64,000 nt of DNA from Diphasiastrum complanatum (Eukaryota > Streptophyta > Lycopodiopsida > Lycopodiales > Lycopodiaceae), in contig CM055111.1 in assembly GCA_029204225.1 (NCBI GenBank), forward strand, positions 47,421,224 through 47,485,223, read 5' to 3'. The number at the start of each line of letters is the position of its first letter. Positions within the stretch are counted from its first letter, which is position 1. Made by a program: the position numbers and the translations under genes. Shown in pieces: positions 45,491 to 64,000 of this stretch. Below the pieces are notes generated by a model. It saw only the letters and a list, made by a program, of their open reading frames with translations. It had not been told where the DNA came from and ran no database searches.

Positions 45491-47626
45491 GGCAACTATT
45501 TTATATTGGACTTGAGTCATTGGCATGACAGGAGTTACAGGTGGGATTCATGATGGAATCAGGAAGCTGCAAACGCAAATGGAAAAAGCACAAAGCTTTG
45601 AGAGCCAGCTCTAGGTTGGAGAGCTGATGGAGATTGCACGTAGTGTGATCGAAGGGCAAACACTATGGTGAGTGTTTTCTAGCGATCTACTAGAGGGGAC
45701 ACTGATGGTGAGGACTTCATGGTGTGTCCATTTGGGAGTACATGATGGCATTATAGTAGGGGGCCAGTCAGAGGCATTGGCATCGATGGGGAGACATCTA
45801 CCATCACAGGCGTGGATAAGCTATCTATAGCTTTCATGCATTTGGCTGTATTTGCAGGAGTCTAGGCTTGGCACAGGTGTTGGAATTTCCATGGTGCAGA
45901 TTCTCAGGTGGTGAGATCAGGGATAAGCCTAGAGGGAGTCACTCAGAGCCATATACCTCAGTACGATCAAGGAGACAGCAGTCTCGGGATCCCATGAGTA
46001 GCGACTCAAGGATATGCTTGCGTTGGCATGGTGTTGGGTGGCACATAGCCAAGGAGAGCGAGCAGATGCTAGGAGTCAGGTGGAATAGGTGATGCTTTGG
46101 AGTTCGGCTTGTCTAGCAGGATGGTGACCAGGATCGGAGACATCAGGTGAGCATAGTATGTGGATGACGAGTCCATTGGGGTGGCACTCAGGGGGATGCT
46201 ACAGTTGCTCAGGTATGATATGTTGTTTGATGTATGGACGATGTTCTTCAGCTGGTGCATCATGTGATGACCTAGGGACAGGTCATGCCTACTTGGAGGT
46301 AGATCGCATGGAGTGTACCTGGGGTGGTACATATCTTGAGGGCATGGAGTGCATTACGGGGTGATGTGGATCTAGCATGCCCATGGTTGTGAGCCAGCAA
46401 GGATGGAGATGGTTGCTCAGGGAGTGACGGCTGATACTTTGGCGAGTGATCAGGTGAGCTGCATGGTTATATGTACAGTTATCTCCAGGTTGGCGTCACA
46501 TGTTGTGTCTATCCATCATTATTTGGTAAGCATGATGCAGCTTTTGGTTAGATCCAGTTGGAGTCTGGTTGCACTATAGTTGGACAGATTCTTGGGGAGC
46601 TATCAGCGGGTAATGGATACTTGGTGATCAGATGATACAGGAGGGTACAGGGTTCTGGAGCTATCCTACCTGATATGCTATGGATCGTGGGTGAGTTATT
46701 CATCACGATAGTGGATCTAGTTTGCATTTGCTTTGGCTTGGACGCTATGATGGATGTGTTGGTGAGATAGGCTCCTTGGTGGGAGGCCTATATACTGGTC
46801 AAATCGGAGTTGCCAACGTCAAGCATGGGAAGTTGAGCCTACATGGGATGTAGGAAAGACAGATCATCATCAGTATCTTTGGGAGGTGGGCGAGCTACTC
46901 AGGTATAGCCTATGGTGAGGTTTGTGTACATTCATTCATTGAGTCCTTGGTAGACTCTTGTGCTTGGAACATGGGGAATGGATAGGGATCAGCTTTCAGG
47001 ACTTATTGGACAGTTGGATATGCTTGGACATGAGAGCATCTTGGTTACAAGTGCGGGCCATGGTTGGAGACCTGATTTGGAGACCAGTGGTGTAGCAGCA
47101 GATCTATAGGTGGCACACGTGTTGGTACGACAGGATACCACTTATGGGCAGGCCTTGGTCATGTATTTGATGCTTTATCATTCGTGTTGGTTTGCATGAG
47201 TGTGTGTGGGAGGGTATAATCTTATGGTGGTAGTAAGATTTCCTCAGGTTGAGCTTCAGTCGCTCATTAATGTCAGCTTTACAGGTTTGTGCTTGTAAGT
47301 GCCTGATAGGATGTCAGCCTAGCTAGATGGAGGATGTAAGTCTCATGGTGGCAGTGGGATTTCCTCAGTTTGAGCCATGTCGCTCATGTGGTCCACTTGT
47401 GTTCAAGTCGAATTGGGGACGAGTCAGTTGGTCGAGAGTGTGGTAGACTCTCTGTATGAGCATTGTGGTTGCATGATACTTTGTGAGTCAAACCTGGTGG
47501 TTTGTTGGTGTGCTTGACTGTGAGTCAAGTACAGAGTAGCAGGACATGCATATCTTTTGGACACTCCAGACATTGCTACAAATTATTTTTCTTTCACTCT
47601 TATCACATTTGAGCTTAAGGGAGAGA
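45491..47626 (+). mobile_element. Non-coding interior of a retroelement (LARD-like), tentative
   Basis: Over 2 kb with GC and purine content clearly above the surroundings and no frame over about 90 codons. It ends in the purine tract GAGCTTAAGGGAGAGAG, directly followed by an LTR-like segment. A partial internal duplication (GGTGGCAGTGGGATTTCCTCAG-type word) occurs at about 47225 and 47345. No primer site or left LTR found. Confidence 0.4.
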
Positions 47627-48076
47627 GTTAGAAATCAGAGTTAATCTGATATACATTTTAAATGTAAGTTCTAAATGTGATGATGTAATTATTGTACAGT
47701 TTATTTGGTTTACTATATATGGGTGTGATCGGGATGTGACCCGTTAGGATATATTGATCGGGCACTGATCCCGTAGACGGCTACTTGGGTTAGCCGGGTA
47801 GCCACACATAGGAAGAATTAGCCTGTACAGAGTTATTTACAGTACTTGCTATACTTGGGGGCATGTCCCAAGTTTGTCGGTTGAATTTGGCCATATTGGA
47901 CCCGACCTTAGTTTGACAGGTGGTAGGCCAATTTTAGGACACCTGCCTTTTCATGCAGTTTGTGAATACTCTATATGTACAGTGTTTCTTTGTAATCTAT
48001 TAACTTTTGATGTGCCATTTATGAGAGCTTGTGAGGAGTGGCTATGGTGATTGTGTGATGTGATCTGCATACTGCA
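47627..48076 (+). mobile_element. LTR-like segment after a purine tract
   Basis: Begins (ag)TTAGAAATCAGAG after the purine tract and probably ends near ...CATACTGCA at 48076. Termini are uncertain; no partner LTR seen. Confidence 0.4.
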
Positions 48077-48096
48077 CTAGATTTTATCAGAATTTC

Positions 48097-48821
48097 AACT
48101 ATAGGATGGACATCCTGTGGCTTATGAAAGCAAGAAACTCAATCCTGCTCAATACAAGCTCTACAACCTGGACAATCAACAAGCCATCATGAGCACAAAT
48201 GTCATTTTTCTGGAAGACCAATTTTTTGACCACAAAGAGAAAGCTACAGCAAATTCTGACCCAAGGGTCGAAAATCAAAAAATTCATACTGACTCAGAAT
48301 CTCAACAAATCAAATCACATCAGATGGTCGAATTTCAAACAAGAAGAACAAATCGATCCAGACAACCTCCATCCCTATTTAGGAATGATCCAGCCTGCTA
48401 CTTTGTGTAAGAATCAAATACAAATTCTGAAGCAAAGTCATCTACTGATGTTGACCAGTGCAAGGCAACAATGGACACCAAATTTACATTACTAAACGAG
48501 AATGGTTTCTATCCAAACTCGGCAGACTTGAATTTTTATTTCAAGTCTGTATCGGCTCTCTTCATCAACTCCACTCTTTATGTAGATGATATTCTATTAT
48601 TTAGTATCAATCAAAATCTAATGAAGGATCTAAAATGCAAGTTAGCACTGGAGTTAAAAAGGTCTGATAAAGTTCCACGGAGTACAAAAATCGACCCAAC
48701 AAGACAAATCTGATGGCAACAGATTACTTCACAATGGCTCTGACAAAAGAGCAGCAGTTCAGATTCAACGACAAGTTAAATCTGAAGATCAAAGTTTCTC
48801 AAGATCCACATTAAGGGAGAG
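48097..48821 (+). pseudogene. Ty3-type RNase H scrap fused to copia pol remnants
   Basis: GHPVAYESKKLNPAQ (about 48110-48155) is the RNase H word of Ty3/gypsy elements. It passes in frame into YKLYNLDNQQAIMSTNVIFLEDQFF, the copia integrase end word, then a linker (EFQTRRTNRSRQPPSLF). After deletions it reads TLYVDDILLFSINQN (copia RT catalytic word, about 48575). The segment ends in the purine tract TTAAGGGAGAG at 48811-48821. Confidence 0.65.
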
Positions 48822-49345
48822 TGTTGGAATTCGATGCTTTGCCTCAAATCCATTTGTTAATGAGCATCCTGAAAACTTTACAAAACCAGGAAAACAGAAG
48901 GCTCGAGTTTTTTCCTTAGCCGAAAAATTTTGACGGATCGGTTCAGAATTTTTATGAACCTTCATTGAATTATCCGAGCGCCTTTGAACATGTTTGGTTC
49001 GGATTGGCGGGGGGTCTAATTTTTTTTACCCCGAGAAACTTCAAGCAATTGTTGTCATTTGTTGATATTAAGCAGAGTACATTTTGTCCCACTGTAGTTG
49101 TTGTTCCATTGCGCAATTTTTTATTCCTTCATTTGAACTATTTTGCTGCTAACTGTTGTGTTTCCAATCCATTTATCTAGCTCGTTCCCAGCTTCCGCAC
49201 AACCCACTGATTTTCGACACTTCAGCCACTTCGGCTGAGTCTTGACTTCGGCGTCATCTATGACTTTGGTAGAAATTGGTGCCTTGGCAATTCGTTGGTG
49301 TTGGGGACTTCAGCTGAGTCGATGACTTTGGTTGAGTCGGTTGCT
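48822..49345 (+). mobile_element. Probable 3' LTR start of the copia remnant
   Basis: TGTTGGAATTCGATGC directly after the purine tract. The right end is not determined; a second TGTTAGAAAT word at 49352 may mark another LTR. Confidence 0.45.
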
Positions 49346-49477
49346 TCATGTGTTAGAAATATCGTGTATTTCTTGCAGGTAAAGGCTCAAAAGCTAAAAG
49401 CGCTTTGTGGGTAGAAACATTAAGGTTCTTTAGAATACATTGTATTCATCACACGTAGCCTGAAACCACTCCTTTGA

Positions 49478-51290
49478 TTATAAAGCTTTATTAACATTTG
49501 AAGGCTCTTCAAAAGATGTGAGGAACAAATAAGAAGAAGTACTTCCTTTGTCTTGCTTACCCTTATCCTTGTATGTGAGCCTTGATGGCTCCATCCTTGA
49601 CCTTGTGGACCCTTTTGGTGTGCTTGGTGTCCTTGGCTCTAGATTCTCCTTGATCTTGGCTACTTCTCTTCCAAGAGAGTGGTTAGATGAATCACCCTCA
49701 AGCTTATACATTCTAGTCTCATAAAAAATGACATCTCTAGAAATGACAAACTTTTGAGAATTTTGTAACCTTTGCTTGCATTGCCATAGCCTCTATGATG
49801 ATTCCCTTCATGGATGATGGATCCTCCTTGGTCCTTGTGTCCAAAGGGACATGTATGTAGAAAATGCATCCAAACACCTTCAAGTTTTTGAAATTAGACC
49901 TTTCTTCATACAACAACTCTCTCTTAAGATGTTTTACCATTTATAGAGCTATATGGAACTCTATTACATAAGAAATTAGCACACATGAGAGCTTCTCCCA
50001 AAATGAATTAGGAAGGCAAGCATATACTCTTAGAGCCTTAGAACACTCACATAGAGTTCTATTCCTCCTCTCAGCCACTCCATTTTGTTGAGGGTGTAGG
50101 GACAAGATACCTCCTTTTTTATCACAAAAGGCTTTAATTTCATTGGAGATATATTCTCCACCATTATCACTTCTAAAAATTTTGATCTTGTGATCATGAT
50201 GCTTCTCAACATAAGTCTTAAACTTGAAAAAACTCTCAAAAATATGTGCCTTAGAAAAGAGTAGAAATACCCAACCATATCTTGAGTAGTCATCTTTAAA
50301 GGTGCAAACATTGTAGCTCCACCATATTTTTTTGTGCTAGCAAAATGGACATCCGAGTGGATAAACTCAAGAGTATGACTTGTCTTTGTGATTGAACTTG
50401 GAAAAGGTAACTTGTGTGCCAAGGCACAAGCTTCACATACCTTTTTCTCCTTTGCCAACAATCTTGGAGGGCGGAGAGCAAGTTCCTCCTTGCACATGGC
50501 TTCCATTGACTTGGTGTTGATGTGACCAAGCCTCTTCTATCACAAATCAAATGTGCTCTCCTCAGCTACCATCACAAATTGGTTAGGATCAACAAAAGCA
50601 TCAAGCTTAAATAACCTCTCAAACCTTGTTCCTCTTGCTATGATCTTCTCATTCTTCTTGATGTTGCATACATTAGTAGAGAACTCCACAATGAAATCAT
50701 TATCCAAAAATTGGCCAACACTAAGCAAATTCTTACTGATGCTAGAATTGAAGAGAACACCATATATCTCAATCTTATTGGGAGATCCTAAACATAAGAA
50801 AATGGATCTCACACCTTCAACTTTACATTCAAGATCATTTGTTATAAAAATGAACTTTATATGTCCTACTTAAGGTGTGAGTTGAGAAAAGTACTCCCTT
50901 TTATCCGACATGTGGGAGCTAGCCCCACTATCTATCCACCAAGGATCTTCACCTGTGACACTTGATGATGAAAAAATTGACATCATGAGTGAGTCCTCAT
51001 GAGAACTCTCTTCCTCCTCTTGTCCAATTTTAGCTTGTCTTTGTGCTTCTTGGCTTGACTTGACTTGATGATGATGTAGATCCTTGATGATCTCCATCCT
51101 TTGCTTGCTCCTTTTTGAAATCTCCTCCCTTGATCTTTGATTTGCCTTTGCTCTTGAAAAATAAGGCTTTGCCGTCACCATCATTGATGGAGAGGCTCTC
51201 CATCCTTGCTTTAATGTGAGCCTTCCTACTCTCCTTGGCCATCAACACACTTTGAAGGTCTTCAAGTGTAGGCAATTTTCTCATTATGGC
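49478..51290 (-). mobile_element. Element H: copia gag-protease-integrase relic
   Basis: Minus-strand order: gag end RKLPTLEDLQSVLMAKESRK (about 51280), lysine-rich linker, protease DPWWIDSGASSHMSDKREYF (about 50930), SISKNLLSVGQFLDNDFIVE, then pre-integrase and integrase words MEAMCKEELALRP, CEACALAHKLPFP and IHSDVHFAS (about 50345). In shifted frames RSDNGGEYIS (read from the complement near 50150) and CPYTLNKMEWLRGGIE follow. RT, RNase H and LTRs are missing. The family resembles element B. Confidence 0.8.
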
Positions 51291-51501
51291 ATGGCTTTGT
51301 CAGAAGAATTGATGGTTGATGTCGGATGTCCAAAGAAGAAGCTCTGGATTGATTCGCTCAAAGATCAGTACTCCTAGGTAATGGCATCGGAATGCGATAA
51401 CGCGAGCTTTAGTTGGATTAGTAGTGTGTTAGATAGCTAGTAAGATTGAAGAGAGATTTAATCAGGTACATCAATGCAAGAAAAAACTATAGTGTGGGAC
51501 T

Positions 51502-52256
<755 letters not shown>

Positions 52257-52260
52257 ATTT

Positions 52261-52278
52261 TGGCGCTGTTGCGGGGGA
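52261..52278 (+). other. Primer-binding site, tRNA-Asp-like
   Basis: TGGCGCTGTTGCGGGGGA closely resembles TGGCGCCGTTGCCGGGGA, the usual primer site of plant Athila/Tat-type Ty3 elements. It lies four bases after the presumed LTR end. Confidence 0.6.
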
Positions 52279-54920
52279 GCTAGAAAATCAACATGTTTTT
52301 TATTCATGGATGGATGTTAGCTATTTAGGAATGTTGTCTTGGCATGATAGTGTTAAAATTGCATTTTAGGGTTAATTTTGGAGAGAATTTGGCTTGGTTT
52401 GTGTGGATTTTTTGCTTGAAATCTGTTTTGATTGTTGAGCAAGGAAGGCCAGACAGATTACCATTTCTAAGATCCATTTGGATCTGAAGAAATTAGAGAA
52501 ATAAAAAAAATGGTTCATTTTCTACAATTTTGGTGCCAAAAGGGACAAGGATTTTGACATTCTACGAGTAAATCATCAGCGAGTTTTGCGAGTTTTCCTT
52601 GTAAGTAGCTAGTTTTTGGTAAGGGAGAATGCCTCTCTTATCTCCATGCGCTGATCTAGGAAACAGACAATGCTCAAAAAGATCATTGTTGTATACTTGA
52701 TTTTGGTAGCATAGACAAGTAACAGTACTTCTGCTCAATATATGCAATCTCTGAATGTTGGAGGATGTCTGATCGTGGAATAAGACAATACTTCTTCAAA
52801 TTCCAAGATCCACATAAGTGGTATCAACGTTGCAATACAAATGCATTGCCACAAATTTCCTGAATAAATATTATGATTGTTTGACATTGGATGTAAGGTG
52901 GTTAGCGATTTTCAAATCCTGATTGTTTTGAATAATTGTTAGCATTTTCTTTTCTTACCTCAAGGATGGAATTTCAATTCAAAGTGTGTGCATGAATACA
53001 GATATGACGACAATAAAATATATAAGTGACATTATTTGTGAGTGCAAATAGATAATTTTTATTTAATTATTGTTTTCTTGCTTATAAAGGTGCATTTAAA
53101 GTGTGGTCATGCATGCAAGAAAAAGAGAGAGACATGAATTTTGTGCTATTTATGACTTGCATATAAAGATGCATCTAAAAGACCTAGTTCTTGCAATAGA
53201 GTCCTTAGAAAATGTGGCAAAGCCTTTTGTGTGCACATACCCCTATAATTTAAGATATTTCATTCTATGTTGACTTTTGCATAAATGCCATTGACCAACT
53301 TGAACACAGTATTGCCTTTTGCAATGCAATGACAAAACCTCTTTGTTGTTCATATATTATCCAATTAGCTTGTTACCTCTCCTTGAAGACAACTCTCTGC
53401 CTCTTTGCTGCAGCCTCGAGGCTACTATTGGAGGAACAAATCGTTGTTGAAAATTTCTCTTTTAACCTAGCTTTTGTTAAAGTATAGTACGAAGGAGCCT
53501 ACAAAAGACTCCAAGAGTGATTGATTGATTGATACACCAATCTATTGCAAAACTAGTCTAATTGACATTTTTGCCCTAATATGTCAATCTAACCTAACCC
53601 TAGAGTTATGCCAATTTGATGGTTAGGTTACTCATCTACCTCCATGAACTGAGGAGTTTGCTCCTAAATTCTAGGAAACTTGACCAAACAACCTAACTGA
53701 CTCCTATGATTAGGCCCTAACTACCCTAGGCCTATTCTCACACATGTGAACATGCTCACATACATGTGGATTTCAAAATGTACACTAAACTATGTGTTTA
53801 TCAAGCTTAATATTTGCAAATTTTCACAACTTTCTCCAATATGAGCTGTGAGTTACTGCTGCCAACCTTCAACACTGCTTCTGGAGATAGTGTTGCACTT
53901 ATGTGGCTGAATTTCTATGCCATAAACCAATGTTATCTTTTGCAAGCAAAGTTATCTAATATATCAGTAAACAAATTCAGCTTTCAAGCAACTGTGACAA
54001 CAACAAAGGAAGAGTCTTTCATCTTATAACGAGGAAGCTGAGTTAACGGATGAGCAAATCTTGCATCATATGAATTTGGAATGTGACGAATTCTAGATCA
54101 ACGTCCACTTAAACTACCGAAAGCAGTTTTTCTGAAAGATGGTAAGCCTTCGGATTATTTGTCTCTGAAGTGAATCTATTCCTTTTAATTCAAAGCATAT
54201 GAAGAAGAAAGGCTACTTCTGTCAAGATCTCTCTCTCAGTAAGGACGAAGTTCAGATTTTCAAAAGTGACTAACCTATTCCTAAGTATTGTCAAAGTCTA
54301 GGTCAATTGATAAGATTCATGTTGATGTATCCTTAGAATTCCCTTTACTGCAATAAAATTCCCAGTTGTAGGGGGATCTTTGAAACCCAGTATTTAAGAC
54401 AGCATTGATTTTACTTTCTCTTATCTGAGTTAAAATTGTCTAACAAAATATCTGCTCATAAAAGGACCACCAGGGTCATCATGAAAAACCTTGAGATGCA
54501 ACGTTGTGGGCTCTTGATCATAATAACGGTATATAAATAAGTCAAAATATATCAAACTAGCACATAAGCACTACGTAAAAACTATTTGATTATATTAAAA
54601 GCATGGTGACTCATGTCTTTGTGGTTTTAAGCTAGGTGATTTTCTATTGAGGTGTTTTTCCAAGATGCACTAAAAAGATTCGCAATGAATGGTGATGCAG
54701 ACAAGGCAAAGTGCACGTGTGAGATTCATTTCACGTAAAATGTGGACAATCATGCTCATAAAAATAGTAGATACCACTGTAACAAATTATCCTTTGTACT
54801 TGACATCCTAGTATGATACTACAAACTAGAATATTTCCCAAATCGTTCAAAAATGAGATCAACTATTCAACATTCTCCCATTATCTGATATGTGCCAATG
54901 GGTTGAGTTGGTTGGCTGCT
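52279..54920. other. No gene recognised
   Basis: A short echo of the primer region (CTACAATTTTGGTGCCAAAAGGGAC) lies at about 52521, consistent with gypsy leader sequence. The rest is AT-rich spacer and the 3' flank of the minus-strand oxidoreductase gene. Confidence 0.45.
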
Positions 54921-61560
<6,640 letters not shown>

Positions 61561-61607
61561 AATTAGAACATTTGTTATTGGAGCGTGAAGATGTAGACAG
61601 CCTATGA

Positions 61608-61730
61608 AGAATCCCATGTAAAACTGCAGTGTCGGGTTTTCGCCTGTGTAGAAACCCGTGTAAAACTGCAGTGTCGGGTATTTTGCCTGTGTAGAAACCC
61701 GTGTAAAACTGTAGTGTCAGGTTTTTCACT
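61608..61730. repeat. 42-43-bp tandem repeat in the element F LTR
   Basis: Nearly three units of AGAAACCCGTGTAAAACTGC, AGTGTCGGGT, TTTNGCCTGTGT. Confidence 0.9.
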
Positions 61731-61937
61731 TTTTTCCCAAGGCAAAAATTACATGAAAAAATGCATTGTCGCATTTTTCACTTTTTGTCGCTTGTCAGAA
61801 ATGGTGAGAAAAAATACAGACTGTAGCGACAATTAGACCAAAAATGCAAATTTTTTGAAAAATGGTTCATTTTCTGCAGGTTCATTAGAGAGAGTAAAAC
61901 TGAAAGAAGAAAGGAGGGTAGTTAGGATGAGTAGGAG

Positions 61938-64000
61938 TTAGATTAAATTCCAACACTCCCCCTTAAGCTTACTGCTACAAATCTGAAACGAATCTGAACT
62001 GCAATTGAGATTTATCATATCTACTAAAGTAGAATGTCTATCTCTAGACAATGGCTTTGTCAAAATATCAACCAACATACTGTCTATATGGGATTCTGTG
62101 GAGGACAACGAAATGCATTTCTGCTTTCTGCTGTTCCATGGAATGAGTCCTCCTGCAAGGAAACAAATATAACCTGATGTGGATTTTCTGGTATCCACGT
62201 CTTCTGCCCAATCTGAATTTGAATATGTGATTAGTGTGAGTGCAGCTTTTGTATTACCATTGTAGCTCAAAGCATAGTGCTTTGAAGCTTGAATGTACCT
62301 CATAACTCTTTGTAGAGCTTTTCAATGTTGTAAGCCTGGATTGAGACAATGTGCTTACTACATATGCTAGATCAGGTCATGTGTAGACCATAGAATACAT
62401 TGTAGATCCTATGACAGACTGATAAGTATACCCGCACATTTTCTTGCTGATCTGCTTGAGTTCTGGGGCACATGTCTTTGGACAACTTAGATCTTGGATC
62501 CATAGGTGTGTCTATGGGCTTGTAGTCCTCCATGCCATATATGCGAAGTACATTGATTAGATATGACTCTTGGGTTATAGTAATCCTTTTGCTTGCGCGA
62601 TCTCTAAGAATCTCCATACCGAGTAGGTAATGGACTGGGCCTAAATTAGTCATCTCAAATTTTGATGAAAGCAGAGATTTGGTTTCCTGTAATAACTGAT
62701 TTGAATTGATGATAATTAAGGAATCATCAACGTATAATGCTATTATAACATAGCTTGACCCTTTTCGTTTGAGATATACATTAGAGTCTACAGAGTAAGA
62801 AGTGAAGTTATGCTGCAACAAGAAGTGATTTATTCTATCATACTAGGCCTTGGGAGCTTGCTTAAGACCATATAATGCCTTATGCAATTTACATACCAAA
62901 TGCTCTTTGCCTTGAAGAACGTAACCTTCTAGTTGATAAATGATTATGTCTTCTTGTATATATCTGTGTAGGAATGTTGTCTGGATGTCCAGTTGGCGAA
63001 TGTCCAGATCTTCTGCAGCAGCTATAGCCGACAAGGTACGAATAGATTGATGCTTTACCACTAGACTAAAGGTGTCAGTGTAATCTATTCCATAGACTTG
63101 CTCAAATCCTTTAACCACTAAACAAGCTTTCCATTTGGATATTGATCCATTTGGCTTAAGCTTTAGCTTGAAGATCCACTTAGAGTCAATAGATTTAATA
63201 CTTGCAAGAGGATTAACAAGACTCCATGTCTTGTTCTTCATCAAGGAATGGTACTCAACATCCATGGTAGCTTTCCATTCATCTGCATTGGAGATTGACA
63301 ATGCTTCTGCAACAGTGGCAGGTTCATCATGACTGATGAACACCTGAGGGACAAAATGATCAGGTTGTTGTCATTGTCTTGCAGACCTTCGAATTGCAGG
63401 TGCTTGAGTGGATGTTTCTCCTGGGTAAATGATTGAGATAGCTTCAGCTTGCGGTTGAAGGTCTAGGCCCATCGATGGTAAATGGAGTTGTTGGGACAAA
63501 CTCCTACGTTTGAACATTCGTAGGTCGATGCCTATCGATGGAGAATGGAGCTGTTGTGACAGACTCCTGCATTGGCTGCTTCTACTTAATATTATGGAAT
63601 TTGTCTTCAAGAAAGACAACGTCGTGGCTAACTGAGATCTGACCTATATTAACATCATAGATACGATATGCGTTGTGTGATGTTGAATAGCCGATAAAGA
63701 TATACTTATAGCTTATTGGGTCTAATTTCTTCCCATATCAGACAGAATTTGAGCACAGCAGAGACATCCAAATACAAGTAAGTGTTTCAGACTTGGTTTG
63801 TAACCGTAGTAGGCTTCAAACATGTCTTGGAGTTGATTGCCTTAGTGCTAGAATAATTTTGCAGATAGCATGCTGTAGAAATGGCTTCATCCCAAAAGTT
63901 CTGGGGTAATTGAGCGTTAACAGTCATGGATCGTGCAACTTCCAATAGACTTCGGTTCTATTGCTCAGCTACACCATTCTGCTATGGAGTGTAGCTGGCT
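61938..64000 (-). pseudogene. Element F pol: integrase end, RT, RNase H (broken)
   Basis: Minus strand: SYTP, stop, QNGVAE and SLLEVARSMTVNAQLPQNFW (about 63900-63990). RT runs 63343-62843 (IDSKWIFKLKLKPNGSISKW, LVVKGFEQVYGIDYTDTFSL, ALYGLKQAPKA) and 62821-62372 (IIALYVDDSLIIINSNQ, LGPVHYLLGMEILRDR). RNase H at 62303-61938 reads MRYIQASKHYALSYNGNTKA and SDWAEDVDTRKSTSGYICFL, SLSSTE, then a deletion to DSMLVDILTKPLSRD. Few breaks compared with element E, so it is younger. Confidence 0.87.

Larger units (their letters stand above)
61561..64000 (-). mobile_element. Element F: copia element of the E family, cut by the window edge
   Basis: On the minus strand: integrase end, linker, RT, RNase H, purine tract AAGCTTAAGGGGGAG (plus positions 61956-61970), then LTR start TGTTGGAATTTAATC at 61955. 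The far LTR end is not located. Integrase, linker and RT words match element E. Confidence 0.85.

Noticed and set aside
49660-49940. Independent small genes on the minus strand
   Set aside because: They read as shifted pieces of copia integrase and linker and belong to element H.

Overview
This is a land-plant nuclear segment. It carries two multi-exon genes with canonical GT-AG introns: a chloroplast-type NADPH-dependent alkenal/one oxidoreductase, and a long low-complexity protein I do not recognise. Nearly everything else is decayed retrotransposon sequence, long CT/GA microsatellites and AT-rich spacer. Penelope-type reverse transcriptase relics, a very high copia load and very long (CT)n tracts hint at a fern or another non-angiosperm with a large genome. 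That placement is only a guess.

Layout. 1-8421: partial LTR, a short copia scrap, microsatellites, and a possible decayed OB-fold-type gene on the minus strand (about 4542-5453). 8422-23710: one old copia element (A) with AGTAA target-site duplications. A second copia element (B, 11513-17321, plus strand) and a third (C, 17678-21727, minus strand) have inserted inside it. 23711-29460: a decayed Penelope-like element joined to a copia pol relic (E). 29919-33900: microsatellite and non-coding DNA.

34269-44068: the unrecognised gene, modelled as four exons (about 1434 residues) with phases that match. Intron 1 holds a second Penelope-like RT relic. Introns 1 and 3 hold several islands of short, reiterated palindromic words. 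One pair of islands brackets a captured first-exon-like fragment of an ABCB transporter. 44069-54920: non-coding retroelement remnants, a Ty3-like RNase H scrap fused to copia sequence, a minus-strand copia relic (H) and a Ty3/gypsy-type LTR with a tRNA-Asp-like primer site. 54921-59362: the oxidoreductase gene on the minus strand. Its four exons splice cleanly to 382 residues, and its first intron carries a truncated copia element (J) in the opposite orientation. 59421-64000: spacer, then a minus-strand copia element (F) of the E family that runs off the window edge.

The two host genes show no functional link. The oxidoreductase would detoxify reactive carbonyls in plastids. Most mobile elements carry stops or frameshifts. 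Element B keeps an uninterrupted 496-codon protease-integrase frame and has the most similar LTR pair of the nested elements, so it is probably among the youngest.
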